This document shows, in pieces, positions 1-5,336 of a stretch of DNA of 5,490 nucleotides. Every line of letters begins with the position of its first letter. Position 1 is the stretch's first letter. The stretch is from an uncultured Lachnospiraceae bacterium (GTDB taxonomy: Bacteria > Bacillota > Clostridia > Lachnospirales > Lachnospiraceae). The stretch spans positions 1-5,490 of the forward strand of contig CATXUX010000070.1 in the NCBI GenBank assembly GCA_958402795.1. Reading direction: 5' to 3'. The notes below the pieces were generated by a model. That model saw only the letters and a program-made list of their open reading frames with translations, was not told the DNA's origin and made no database searches. A program made the position numbers and the translations under genes.

Positions 1-90
1 CGGAGGTTCCCACAACGGCCACAAACTCGCCGTCCTCCACGGAGAAGTTCACGCCATCAAGGGCGCGGGTGATATTCGGCTCTGTGCCGT
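1..90 (-). pseudogene. ABC transporter ATP-binding protein, 3' part of a gene split by an IS (partial at window edge)
   Basis: This is the continuation of the ATPase gene that begins at 2483. Read on the minus strand from base 88 it encodes 29 residues starting GTEPNITRALDGV, followed by a strand-turn of the form SVEDGEFVAVVG and then GTS, where the window ends. That is the normal lead-in to a Walker A motif (GTSGSGKST in relatives) of MacB/LolD/Bce-type exporter ATPases, so the Walker A, Q-loop, signature and Walker B regions should lie just off the left edge. The upstream codons are separated by the IS at 91-2442. Joining 2443-2483 to base 86 and below, with one copy of CCGT kept, gives an in-frame ...KKYYG-TEPNI... 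protein, so the damage is insertion only, with no other lesion visible. The normal start and ribosome binding site are cut off from this part. The ATPase call is firm; the substrate is unknown. Confidence 0.85.
87..90. repeat. Target site duplication, left copy (CCGT)
   Basis: CCGT directly abuts the left inverted repeat of the IS and matches the four bases directly outside the right end. Adding a fifth base breaks the match (G against A), so the duplication is 4 bp if the ends are set at 91 and 2442. Keeping a single copy restores the ATPase frame exactly. Confidence 0.85.
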
Positions 91-114
91 TGTTGGAGTT
101 CAGCTGAAATAACC
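91..114 (+). repeat. IS left terminal inverted repeat
   Basis: This 24-bp end begins TGTTGGAGTTCA and aligns with the reverse complement of 2419-2442 at 18 of 24 positions. It contains the first of a series of GGTTATTT-like boxes (107-114, minus strand) that recur inward at about 24-bp spacing (131-138, and a weaker one near 156-163). Such repeated end boxes are typical transposase-binding sites in IS21-family elements. Confidence 0.85.
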
Positions 115-159
115 ATTTCGGGCTCAACAGAAATCACCAAATGTAGATCAATTAAAAAA

Positions 160-174
160 GACCAAACAACCCAG
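160..174 (+). repeat. 15-bp subterminal inverted repeat, left copy
   Basis: GACCAAACAACCCAG is the perfect reverse complement of 2318-2332. It lies just after the istB stop codon, inward of the terminal repeat arrays. Perfect conservation of 15 bp is higher than in the surrounding end sequences. Confidence 0.8.
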
Positions 175-186
175 ATTTCAATCTGG
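171..186 (-). terminator. Possible weak terminator or end hairpin after istB
   Basis: On the minus strand CCAGAT-TGAA-ATCTGG forms a 6-bp stem with a four-base loop, abutting the istB stop codon. A run of six T residues is present (154-159) but begins about 11 bases after the stem, so this is at best a weak intrinsic terminator. The hairpin's 3' arm overlaps the 15-bp subterminal repeat. Confidence 0.3.
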
Positions 187-996
187 TTACTCCTTCGCCA
201 TTACCGACTCAACCGCAGGTATCTTGCCAGTTTGCAAAGAAACTGTCTCCAGCCTCTTTCCCCGGAAACTTTCACCACGTAGCTTAAATACAGTAGCATC
301 GTCAAAGATGCGGTCCAGCGTGCACAGCAAGGTGGCATCTTCCTCAAAATCCTCGCGCCAGAGGGCTGGGTTCTTGTTGCTGGTGAAGATCATATTGAAA
401 CTACCTTCTTTGTTGTAACGCCGGTCAATCAGGTCAAAGAACAGCCGAGTATTCTCCTTGTCAAAGGCACAGTGGCCAATCTCGTCAATAATCAGGCAAG
501 AGGGGCGCACAAGGCCATTGAGACAGGAATCGGTCTTTCCAGAACGTCTGGCTGCCGTGAATCTGTCCCGGAGTTCGGATGCCTTAATGAAATAGGTTTT
601 CAACCCATGCTGGCAGCAGGCATAACCGAAAGCTTGGGCCAGATGTGTTTTACCTGTACCGGCCGGACCAATAAAGGCCAGGTTGCGGTGAGAGTAGATG
701 GCGTTCAAGGAGGCCAAAACCTTTAGGCGTTCCACATCTTTCCCCTTGAGCAGTGAGAAATCAAAGTTCTCAAAGGTTTTAGGCACCTTTGTGGGAAGGC
801 GGCTCAGTTTCAACAAAGTCTGGATGGTGGTCTGCTGTTTCTTTTCGCTGAGATAGCCGAGCAGCATCTGTACAGCCTCCATTCCAGCTTCCGAGAATTC
901 CCGGTCTTCTGCGAACAGCGCGAATTCCTCAGCGGAAAGATCCAGCTTCAAAACAGAAGCAGCGGACGCCACCTGCTCAAAGATTGTTTCCTTCAT
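187..996 (-). CDS. istB: IstB-like AAA+ ATPase, IS21-family transposition helper protein
   Basis: The 269-residue product has the usual IstB length. After an N-terminal helical region, the AAA+ domain shows a Walker A motif GPAGTGKT at residues 110-117, a Walker B motif CLIIDEIG at 167-174 (Asp171, Glu172), a sensor-1 segment IFTSNKN near 203-209 and a candidate arginine in LDRIFDD near 229. IstB proteins bind DNA and ATP, select target DNA and stimulate the IstA transposase; that role is taken from the family. The start at 996 is supported by AAGGAGG at 1004-1010, seven bases upstream. The ATG overlaps the istA stop (ATGA), so translation is probably coupled. No frameshift or missing motif is seen, so the gene appears functional. 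The stop codon lies within 100 bp of the element's end. Confidence 0.95.
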   Translation of the reverse strand: MKETIFEQVASAASVLKLDLSAEEFALFAEDREFSEAGMEAVQMLLGYLSEKKQQTTIQTLLKLSRLPTKVPKTFENFDFSLLKGKDVERLKVLASLNAIYSHRNLAFIGPAGTGKTHLAQAFGYACCQHGLKTYFIKASELRDRFTAARRSGKTDSCLNGLVRPSCLIIDEIGHCAFDKENTRLFFDLIDRRYNKEGSFNMIFTSNKNPALWREDFEEDATLLCTLDRIFDDATVFKLRGESFRGKRLETVSLQTGKIPAVESVMAKE

Positions 997-2303
997 ACCT
1001 GGTCCTCCTTGTCAAAATCGAATTTGGCAAAGGAGAGATCCTGTGGGGGCTTTGGAAGCTGTAAAATCTGTGTTTGCACAGGTGCTGTGGGAAATTCTTC
1101 TGGCTGTGCCAAGGATTCGTACTGTCCTTCACAGAAACTGTCCGTTCGGCTCCAGGTAACGGTATATGTAACCAGCAGCACTTTCAGGTCAGAAGAATAG
1201 ATGCGTAATAAATCACCGTTGCGCTCCACTCTGGCCGTTGCGCCAGGATAGCTGTATGGCACTCCGAAACGCCGACCCTCGTAATTTACAAAACCGTCAA
1301 AGGATATTCTCCTTTCCGGACAGAGATAGAAACGGACGGCATCCTCCGGAACCATGCGCAATTGTTCTCCACATATGGTTTCGTGAATCTTTTGAGGCGC
1401 ACCATCCACAGTACGGCGGTAGGTTCCGTTCTGTTTGTTGCACCATTCCAGCGCCTGCCAATTCAGATCTGTAAGATCACAGAACACTCGGTCAGCCAGG
1501 AAATTGTCTTTCACGAAGCGAACCAACCGCTCCACCTTGCCCTTGGTAAAGGGATGCCGTGGCTTGCAAAGTTTTGTCTCGAAGGCCAGGGCTTGCATAA
1601 AGGTCTCGTAGTCTTTCTGCCAGACTGGATGTCCCTCCAGATCCCGGTGCAGCACTACACTCTTCATATTGTCGGTTAATACATAGCGTGGAATCCCCAT
1701 GTACTGGAAAGCGTGGATCATCCCAATAAACAGGTTTTCCTGCCGGGCATTGGGGAAGAACTCAATATATCGCTGGCCGCAATGGTGGCAGATCATGGCA
1801 AAGCAGGCAACGCGGTAGGTCTGACTGTTGTAATCCAGAACATCCGTGAATCCCCAGTCCATCTGGTAGGCTTCACCGGGCTTTGTAGCGTACCGTCGGC
1901 CACGATTCCCCTGCGGTGCAACCAACTGGCGTTTGGCCGGAATAAGGTGTTTGTGGGTGGCGATATACCGTTTCACTGTACTCTGACTGCCAGTAAACCC
2001 TATTGCTTGAAGTCGTTCCAGGCAAACTTTTGAATTGCTGACTCCACTTTTTAGTAATGTATCCAGAACAGAACTGTATCCATCCAGAATATGTTCTTTC
2101 TTTTGCCCTTTCAGACCATGCAGCTTTTCACAAAATCCGTTTCTTTTTAGTCGACGCAGTTTGGATCTAGAGAGTCCTGTCCGACGGCCGAGCTCCGCAA
2201 GATTCACTTCGTCTATGCTCGAAAACTCACCGTGGGTTTCTTCCATTTCTGCAATGGCCTGTGCTATAATGGGCAAGAAGCCATTGCTTTGTATTCCTTT
2301 CAT
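993..2303 (-). CDS. istA: IstA transposase (DDE), IS21 family
   Basis: Counting from the longer possible start at 2309 (438 residues), an N-terminal helix-turn-helix (LAELGRRTGLSRSKLRRLKR, about 38-56) is followed by a second one near 93-116. An RNase H-like DDE domain follows, with Asp151 in QMDWGF, Asp213 in LTDNMKS and Glu260 in KGKVERLVRF. These spacings (62 and 47) fit IS21 transposases. A C-terminal beta-rich region, near 322-385, resembles the usual Mu-transposase-like C-terminal domain. The enzyme cuts and joins the element's ends to target DNA together with IstB. I chose the ATG at 2303 because the AGAAAGG at 2310-2316 touches the ATG at 2309 but is six bases from the one at 2303; this would give 436 residues. 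The reading frame is intact and the stop overlaps istB by 4 bp. Confidence 0.94.
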   Translation of the reverse strand: MKGIQSNGFLPIIAQAIAEMEETHGEFSSIDEVNLAELGRRTGLSRSKLRRLKRNGFCEKLHGLKGQKKEHILDGYSSVLDTLLKSGVSNSKVCLERLQAIGFTGSQSTVKRYIATHKHLIPAKRQLVAPQGNRGRRYATKPGEAYQMDWGFTDVLDYNSQTYRVACFAMICHHCGQRYIEFFPNARQENLFIGMIHAFQYMGIPRYVLTDNMKSVVLHRDLEGHPVWQKDYETFMQALAFETKLCKPRHPFTKGKVERLVRFVKDNFLADRVFCDLTDLNWQALEWCNKQNGTYRRTVDGAPQKIHETICGEQLRMVPEDAVRFYLCPERRISFDGFVNYEGRRFGVPYSYPGATARVERNGDLLRIYSSDLKVLLVTYTVTWSRTDSFCEGQYESLAQPEEFPTAPVQTQILQLPKPPQDLSFAKFDFDKEDQV

Positions 2304-2309
2304 ATTCAT

Positions 2310-2316
2310 CCTTTCT
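2310..2316 (-). promoter_or_regulatory. Ribosome binding site of istA (decides the start)
   Basis: AGAAAGG lies with no spacer before the ATG at 2309 and with a six-base spacer before the in-frame ATG at 2303. Normal spacing favours 2303, giving an N-terminus MKGIQSNG. Confidence 0.6.
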
Positions 2317-2317
2317 A

Positions 2318-2332
2318 CTGGGTTGTTTGGTC
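2318..2332 (-). repeat. 15-bp subterminal inverted repeat, right copy
   Basis: CTGGGTTGTTTGGTC on the plus strand is the exact reverse complement of 160-174. On the transcribed strand it sits immediately upstream of the istA ribosome binding site (2310-2316), so it would be in the 5' leader of the istAB transcript. Confidence 0.8.
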
Positions 2333-2339
2333 ACTGTTC

Positions 2340-2369
2340 AGTATAAAGGATTTGAAAGGTTTCGGGTAA
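2340..2369 (-). promoter_or_regulatory. Candidate istAB promoter
   Basis: A good -10 hexamer TATACT is present on the minus strand at 2345-2340, inside the IS and about 30 bp from the istA start. The matching -35 is poor: TTACCC at 2369-2364 with an 18-bp spacer shares only three bases with TTGACA. Weak promoters are usual for transposase genes. The start of transcription would fall near 2333, putting the 15-bp subterminal repeat at the very 5' end of the RNA. Confidence 0.4.
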
Positions 2370-2370
2370 T

Positions 2371-2426
2371 GGCTTTTTCTTTTGATCCAGGTTTGGCTAT
2401 TTCTTCTGGCCTCTTTGGGGCTATTT
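2371..2426 (+). repeat. Three 24-bp-spaced GGCTATTT boxes at the IS right end
   Basis: GGCTTTTT at 2371, GGCTATTT at 2395 and GGCTATTT at 2419 start exactly 24 bp apart. Corresponding boxes at the left end read GGTTATTT (114-107) and GGTGATTT (138-131) on the minus strand, also 24 bp apart. These are the likely transposase-binding repeats of the element; binding itself is inferred from the family. Confidence 0.7.
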
Positions 2427-2442
2427 TAGGTGAACCCTAATA
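2419..2442 (-). repeat. IS right terminal inverted repeat
   Basis: Read inward this end begins TATTAGGGTTCACC and pairs with the left end at 91-114. Its inner edge holds the box GGCTATTT (2419-2426, plus strand), repeated exactly at 2395-2402 and as GGCTTTTT at 2371-2378, an exact 24-bp period. Confidence 0.85.
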
Positions 2443-2446
2443 CCGT
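2443..2446. repeat. Target site duplication, right copy (CCGT)
   Basis: These four bases directly outside the right inverted repeat equal those at 87-90. In the uninterrupted ATPase gene they read ACGG on the coding strand, spanning a Tyr codon and a Gly codon. Confidence 0.85.
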
Positions 2447-2483
2447 AATACTTTTTCAGGTTGATAGTCTGTAAAATGCTCAT
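2443..2483 (-). pseudogene. ABC transporter ATP-binding protein, 5' part of a gene split by an IS
   Basis: The start codon is ATG at 2483, preceded by AGAAAGG (2494-2500) ten bases upstream. The visible codons read MSILQTINLKKYY plus two bases of a Gly codon, after which the IS begins. Translation running into the IS would add GIRVHLK and stop at TAG (2423-2421), giving a useless 20-residue peptide. The KKYYG segment is where exporter ATPases of this type carry the A-loop tyrosine that stacks on ATP adenine, so the break separates this residue from the rest of the domain. The gene begins only 5 bp after the small membrane-protein gene and its ribosome binding site lies inside that gene's last codons, indicating one operon. 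The remainder is at 1-90. Confidence 0.85.
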
Positions 2484-2488
2484 AAAAT

Positions 2489-2749
2489 TCAATCCTTTCT
2501 TTGTTTGTTGTAAATGCGGAACGCTGCTGCGCCGGTGGCCACCAACTGCACCAGAATCAGCACAGCGAACAGGCCGAAGCTCTCATAGTAGAACAATTCA
2601 TCCCAAAACAGGAGAACATCACAGAGAGCAGTCAAGGCAACCACCCAGCGGATGTGCCGGGCCAGCCATTGCCAGAACACCAGCACAAGGGTAACGGGCG
2701 GGACGATCAGCAGCGCCAGATTCAAAATCAATGTCGGAGTCAATTCCAT
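2489..2749 (-). CDS. Small membrane protein, three predicted TM segments, function unknown
   Basis: I do not recognise this 86-residue protein. It is strongly hydrophobic, with candidate membrane helices at about residues 6-27, 34-50 and 58-78. Short charged or polar stretches lie between them (ARHIR at 30-34 and WDELFYYES at 49-57), and the tail is basic (NKQRKD). There is no signal-peptidase site or enzymatic motif. The start at 2749 has a perfect AGGAGG at 2757-2762, seven bases away, so the gene is very likely real. It is the first gene after the promoter region and ends 5 bp before the ATPase gene, whose ribosome binding site lies within its final codons. That tight coupling suggests an accessory membrane component or regulator of the second ABC exporter, but this is inference. 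With the ATPase broken by the IS, it may now be an orphan subunit. Confidence 0.8.
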   Translation of the reverse strand: MELTPTLILNLALLIVPPVTLVLVFWQWLARHIRWVVALTALCDVLLFWDELFYYESFGLFAVLILVQLVATGAAAFRIYNKQRKD

Positions 2750-2781
2750 TGCGTCGCCTCCTCACTTTTGTTGATAAGGTC

Positions 2782-2811
2782 ATTGTAAAACCCAAATGTC
2801 CGCGAAATGTT
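2782..2811 (-). promoter_or_regulatory. Candidate promoter of the small-protein/ABC operon
   Basis: On the minus strand a -10 like TACAAT occurs at 2787-2782, followed by a leader of about 25 bases that contains the AGGAGG at 2757-2762. At the -35 position (2805-2811) there is only AACATT/ACATTT, a poor match to TTGACA, and it coincides with one of the repeated ACATTT boxes. A weak -35 replaced by an activator box is the pattern of a regulator-dependent promoter. Confidence 0.45.
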
Positions 2812-2871
2812 ACAGCGGCCAAAAAATTTCATTGAAAATCGGGGTGAAATGTTACAACGCTCGGACATTTC
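2793..2871 (-). promoter_or_regulatory. Candidate operator with repeated AAATGT/ACATTT boxes
   Basis: Read on the plus strand, AAATGT occurs at 2794, 2805 and 2847, and its reverse complement ACATTT at 2865. The pair at 2794 and 2805 is spaced 11 bp, the spacing of tandem half-sites for OmpR/PhoB-family response regulators. The 11-mer GAAATGTTACA is repeated exactly at 2804-2814 and 2846-2856, 42 bp apart, about four helical turns. GAAATGT (2846-2852) and ACATTTC (2865-2871) also form an inverted pair, and AAATGTCCG (2794-2802) is an exact inverted copy of 2862-2870. The regulator is not in this window; the family assignment is inferred from spacing alone. Confidence 0.5.
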
Positions 2872-2893
2872 AAAAATTTTTTGAGAAATGGCG

Positions 2894-2923
2894 AAAAAAG
2901 CGGGGCAGCACACGCCGCCCCGC
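2894..2923 (-). terminator. Rho-independent terminator of the permease transcript
   Basis: On the minus strand a 10-bp stem (GCGGGGCGGC pairing with GCTGCCCCGC, one G-U pair, loop GTGT) is followed at once by six T residues. It lies 13 bp after the permease stop codon. It should end the first ABC transcription unit and isolate the promoter region that follows. Confidence 0.92.
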
Positions 2924-2936
2924 CGATCCCATACGG

Positions 2937-5321
2937 CTATTCCATCGTCCTGATTTGCTCAACAAGAGATTGCTTTTTCAGATTTCCAGTTGTGTAAGAA
3001 ATCAAGGTGAATTGCACAATCAGCAGGATTGCTAAATATATCAATACGATCAGCCACGGAAATGAATAGTGAAAGTATGGATTCATCGTTTTCACAACTA
3101 CCTGTACGGATAGGAAGCCCAGTCCAGTCCCTAAAACCAATGTTACCAGCGTAGCAAAAACTGAATACATCAACCCCTCATAGCACAGCATTTTGATAAG
3201 CTGCTTTTTACTCAAACCAATCGCCTGTAACATTCCAATTTCCTGCCTGCGGGACAGAAAGTTTGTGATTGTCGTATTGACAAGGTTGATTAAAGAAAAG
3301 CACACGACAATAACAGCCACGATCAACAATACTCCGAAAGAAAGTTGTTGAAGTCCGCTATAATAAGTGATACTTTCTTTTATGGTTTCCATAACCAAAT
3401 CGCTATTTCCGTCTATCAGTTGATTTAATGCAGCTTCAACCGTATCATATTTTTCCATATCGGTAATTACGGAAATCGTACCTGTGCAATCTATCCCGGT
3501 CGCTTCATTCATAAACTGCTCCGGAAGTGCAAAGCATTTTGAGAAGCCGGAGTAAGAATATTCGTTTACAATGCCCATGACGGTATAGGTCTTTGAGCGA
3601 ATTTGGCCGGATTCGGTTTTATAGTCCACTTCGACGGTATCACCCAACGCGGCCTCAATATCATAGAGATCGGCACGCTCTTGAAGCAAGACAATTCCAT
3701 TGCCTGCCACCAGTTCATCATAATCAGTCGTTCCCGCAATTCGCTCTTTCTCCAAATTCTGCTGTTCATCTCGGCAAAAGCCCTGAATCCATTTTCCAGA
3801 ATTACCATTTACACGATATTCTGCGTCCGTGTAATACCAGCGCTTGATTCCTGTAACCCCATCAATAGATTCTACTGCATTTACAAAATCGGCATTTAGA
3901 AAATTCTTTTGCTGCAATCCAGACAAAGAAATACCAGCAGTGTCCCACGATTGATTTGCGTTGAGCTGAATGTTAAATTCACCGACAGGGAAAGCCCTGC
4001 CTCTTGCCTCTGCAACGCCATCATAGGAAACTAACATTGTCGAAATCAATACAACCAATACTCCGCCGAGTGAAAGAGAAAGTATTGTTAAAGTGGACTT
4101 TGCCTTTTGTCTGGACAGATTCATTTTAGCAAGTGAAGCAGGCGTTATTTTACGGTGCAACACGGAACTTTCTTTCATCTTCCCCTGATAATCGGAATAT
4201 CGCAATGCTTCCAGCGGAGATACTGCCGCAGCTCTTTTTACAGGAGTATGAATGGCAATCATCACAATAATAAATGCAAAAAGGCCAACCCCGGCCGTCA
4301 CACATAAAGTAGTCAGCCAGTACCAACCGGCAGGAATCAGGAAGTACCCAATCACATTTCCAATAACCAGACCAATCGGGATAGCAATGGCAGCAAGTAA
4401 TTTTCCCTCGCGGTAAACCATCTTTTTGATCTGTCGTTTTGTAGTTCCGATTGTGCGAAGCTGTCCATAGTTACGGATACTGCTTGCTACTGAAATATAA
4501 AAAATCGAATAGATCACAATGCCGGAACCAATGAAAGTTACAAAACCGATCAAGAAATAGAACAGCATATCGCTTCCGTGATTTTCGTCCTTTAAGTTAA
4601 AATATGTGGAACGGACAATCACACTATCATCGGAAATTTCTAATTCCTGTGCCAGAGTGTTTGCATAGTTGGTGGCTTCTTCCTCGCTCATATTTTGAGC
4701 GCCTTTCAGCCCAATGTAATAATCAATCATGCCCTCGTCGCCATACTGCTGTCTTACTAATTCTTTCGATATAATGGCTGTATAGCGCCCAATATCGCCG
4801 GTTTTCACATCTAAGATTCCCGTCAATTTGAAATCATGGGTAGTGCCGTCAGAAAAGGGGATTTGAATTGTCTGTCCCAATTCATTTGAATAGCCCAAAC
4901 TATCCAAAAAGGATTCTTGCACTACAATTTCATTCTCCGAAGCTGGTAAATCTCCCGAATAGGGCATACTTTGGGATTTTAGCATATCTGCATTTGCATA
5001 AGTAAAATTCACGGTTGAATGGTTTACCTGTTCAGAAAATGCGTTAAAAAATTCCCCAACCCACGCAATTTCTTCTTGCTTGTATAGTTCCTGTCCCTGT
5101 TGTTCAGAAATCGCATGATACATAATCTGCGCTGTTTTTTGGTTGCGGTTCTGCGTTTCCTGCATAACCCCAAAGCCATAGAGGACAATAGCAGATAGCA
5201 ATGCGCTGGCAAGTGCAATCGTCAAAACAATAAAGATATTTCTTTTTCGATTTGCCGATATACTGCGGTTTGATATGCGCTTTACTATGGCGCTGGTATC
5301 ATTTTCAAAAGGCCATGTCAT
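2937..5321 (-). CDS. ABC transporter permease, FtsX/MacB type with two homologous halves
   Basis: This 794-residue integral membrane protein has about eight hydrophobic helices, near residues 29-50, 253-278, 308-330, 334-358, 410-431, 660-682, 715-742 and 754-776. Helix 1 is followed by a large outside domain (about 52-252) and helix 5 by another (about 432-658). Each half therefore has the layout helix, MacB-like periplasmic-core domain, three helices. Matching cytoplasmic coupling segments, YGQLRTIGTTKRQIKKMVYREG-like at 285-306 and EIGMLQAIGLSKKQLIKMLCYEG-like at 694-716, confirm the duplication, as do PLEALRYSD (369-377) and the C-terminal SLVEQIRTME. Such permeases pair with an ATPase to move peptides, antibiotics or lipoproteins out of the membrane; the substrate here is unknown. 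The start at 5321 has AGGAGG at 5331-5336 overlapping the stop of the ATPase gene, so the pair is an operon. Sampled GC content is lower than in the adjoining ATPase. Confidence 0.93.
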   Translation of the reverse strand: MTWPFENDTSAIVKRISNRSISANRKRNIFIVLTIALASALLSAIVLYGFGVMQETQNRNQKTAQIMYHAISEQQGQELYKQEEIAWVGEFFNAFSEQVNHSTVNFTYANADMLKSQSMPYSGDLPASENEIVVQESFLDSLGYSNELGQTIQIPFSDGTTHDFKLTGILDVKTGDIGRYTAIISKELVRQQYGDEGMIDYYIGLKGAQNMSEEEATNYANTLAQELEISDDSVIVRSTYFNLKDENHGSDMLFYFLIGFVTFIGSGIVIYSIFYISVASSIRNYGQLRTIGTTKRQIKKMVYREGKLLAAIAIPIGLVIGNVIGYFLIPAGWYWLTTLCVTAGVGLFAFIIVMIAIHTPVKRAAAVSPLEALRYSDYQGKMKESSVLHRKITPASLAKMNLSRQKAKSTLTILSLSLGGVLVVLISTMLVSYDGVAEARGRAFPVGEFNIQLNANQSWDTAGISLSGLQQKNFLNADFVNAVESIDGVTGIKRWYYTDAEYRVNGNSGKWIQGFCRDEQQNLEKERIAGTTDYDELVAGNGIVLLQERADLYDIEAALGDTVEVDYKTESGQIRSKTYTVMGIVNEYSYSGFSKCFALPEQFMNEATGIDCTGTISVITDMEKYDTVEAALNQLIDGNSDLVMETIKESITYYSGLQQLSFGVLLIVAVIVVCFSLINLVNTTITNFLSRRQEIGMLQAIGLSKKQLIKMLCYEGLMYSVFATLVTLVLGTGLGFLSVQVVVKTMNPYFHYSFPWLIVLIYLAILLIVQFTLISYTTGNLKKQSLVEQIRTME

Positions 5322-5330
5322 AGCCTGCCA

Positions 5331-5336
5331 CCTCCT
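5331..5336 (-). promoter_or_regulatory. Ribosome binding site of the permease gene, overlapping the ATPase stop
   Basis: AGGAGG lies nine bases before the permease ATG and shares a base with the TAA that ends the upstream ATPase gene (5338-5336). This fixes the permease start and suggests translational coupling of the two subunits. Confidence 0.8.

Larger units (their letters stand above)
91..2442 (-). mobile_element. Complete IS21-family insertion sequence (istA-istB)
   Basis: The element is 2352 bp and encodes an IstA-type DDE transposase and an IstB-type AAA+ helper, overlapping by 4 bp, the standard IS21 layout. Its ends are imperfect inverted repeats: 91-114 against 2419-2442 match at 18 of 24 positions, and the relationship extends with lower identity to 91-149 against 2384-2442 (38 of 59). 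It is flanked by a 4-bp direct repeat CCGT at 87-90 and 2443-2446, within the size range known for IS21 targets. Both genes are open and have intact catalytic motifs, so the copy looks capable of transposition. It lies inside the 14th codon of an ABC ATPase gene, in the same orientation as that gene. The left end begins TG as usual for the family, whereas the right end read inward begins TA. Confidence 0.93.

Noticed and set aside
993..996. Programmed frameshift producing a fused IstA-IstB.
   Set aside because: The junction is an ordinary ATGA stop/start overlap with a strong ribosome binding site for istB, and I see no slippery run there.
472..2346. Several plus-strand open frames of 63-106 codons across the IS (for example 472-726, 1362-1679, 1713-2033, 2035-2346).
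   Set aside because: They lie opposite istA and istB, whose protein motifs are clear, and I see no recognisable domain in their translations. They are antisense shadows.
2750..2936. A riboswitch or small RNA in the gap between the permease and the small membrane protein.
   Set aside because: The structure seen is explained by one terminator and short repeated boxes. The predicted leader is only about 25 bases, too short for a riboswitch.
2461..3035. Plus-strand open frames at 2461-2694, 2501-2788 and 2796-3035, and a minus-strand frame at 2619-2822.
   Set aside because: They overlap the small membrane-protein gene, the operator and the terminator in other frames. Their translations are low in pattern, and the 86-residue frame has the better ribosome binding site and operon spacing.
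3566..3899. Frames on both strands inside the permease gene (3566-3808, 3593-3847, 3603-3899).
   Set aside because: They sit within the continuous 794-codon permease, whose second outside domain spans this segment.
2937..5321. Assignment of the permease to the BceB bacitracin-sensing type.
   Set aside because: BceB proteins have ten helices and one large outside domain near helices 7-8. This protein has two outside domains, one after helix 1 and one after helix 5, so the duplicated MacB/FtsX layout fits better.
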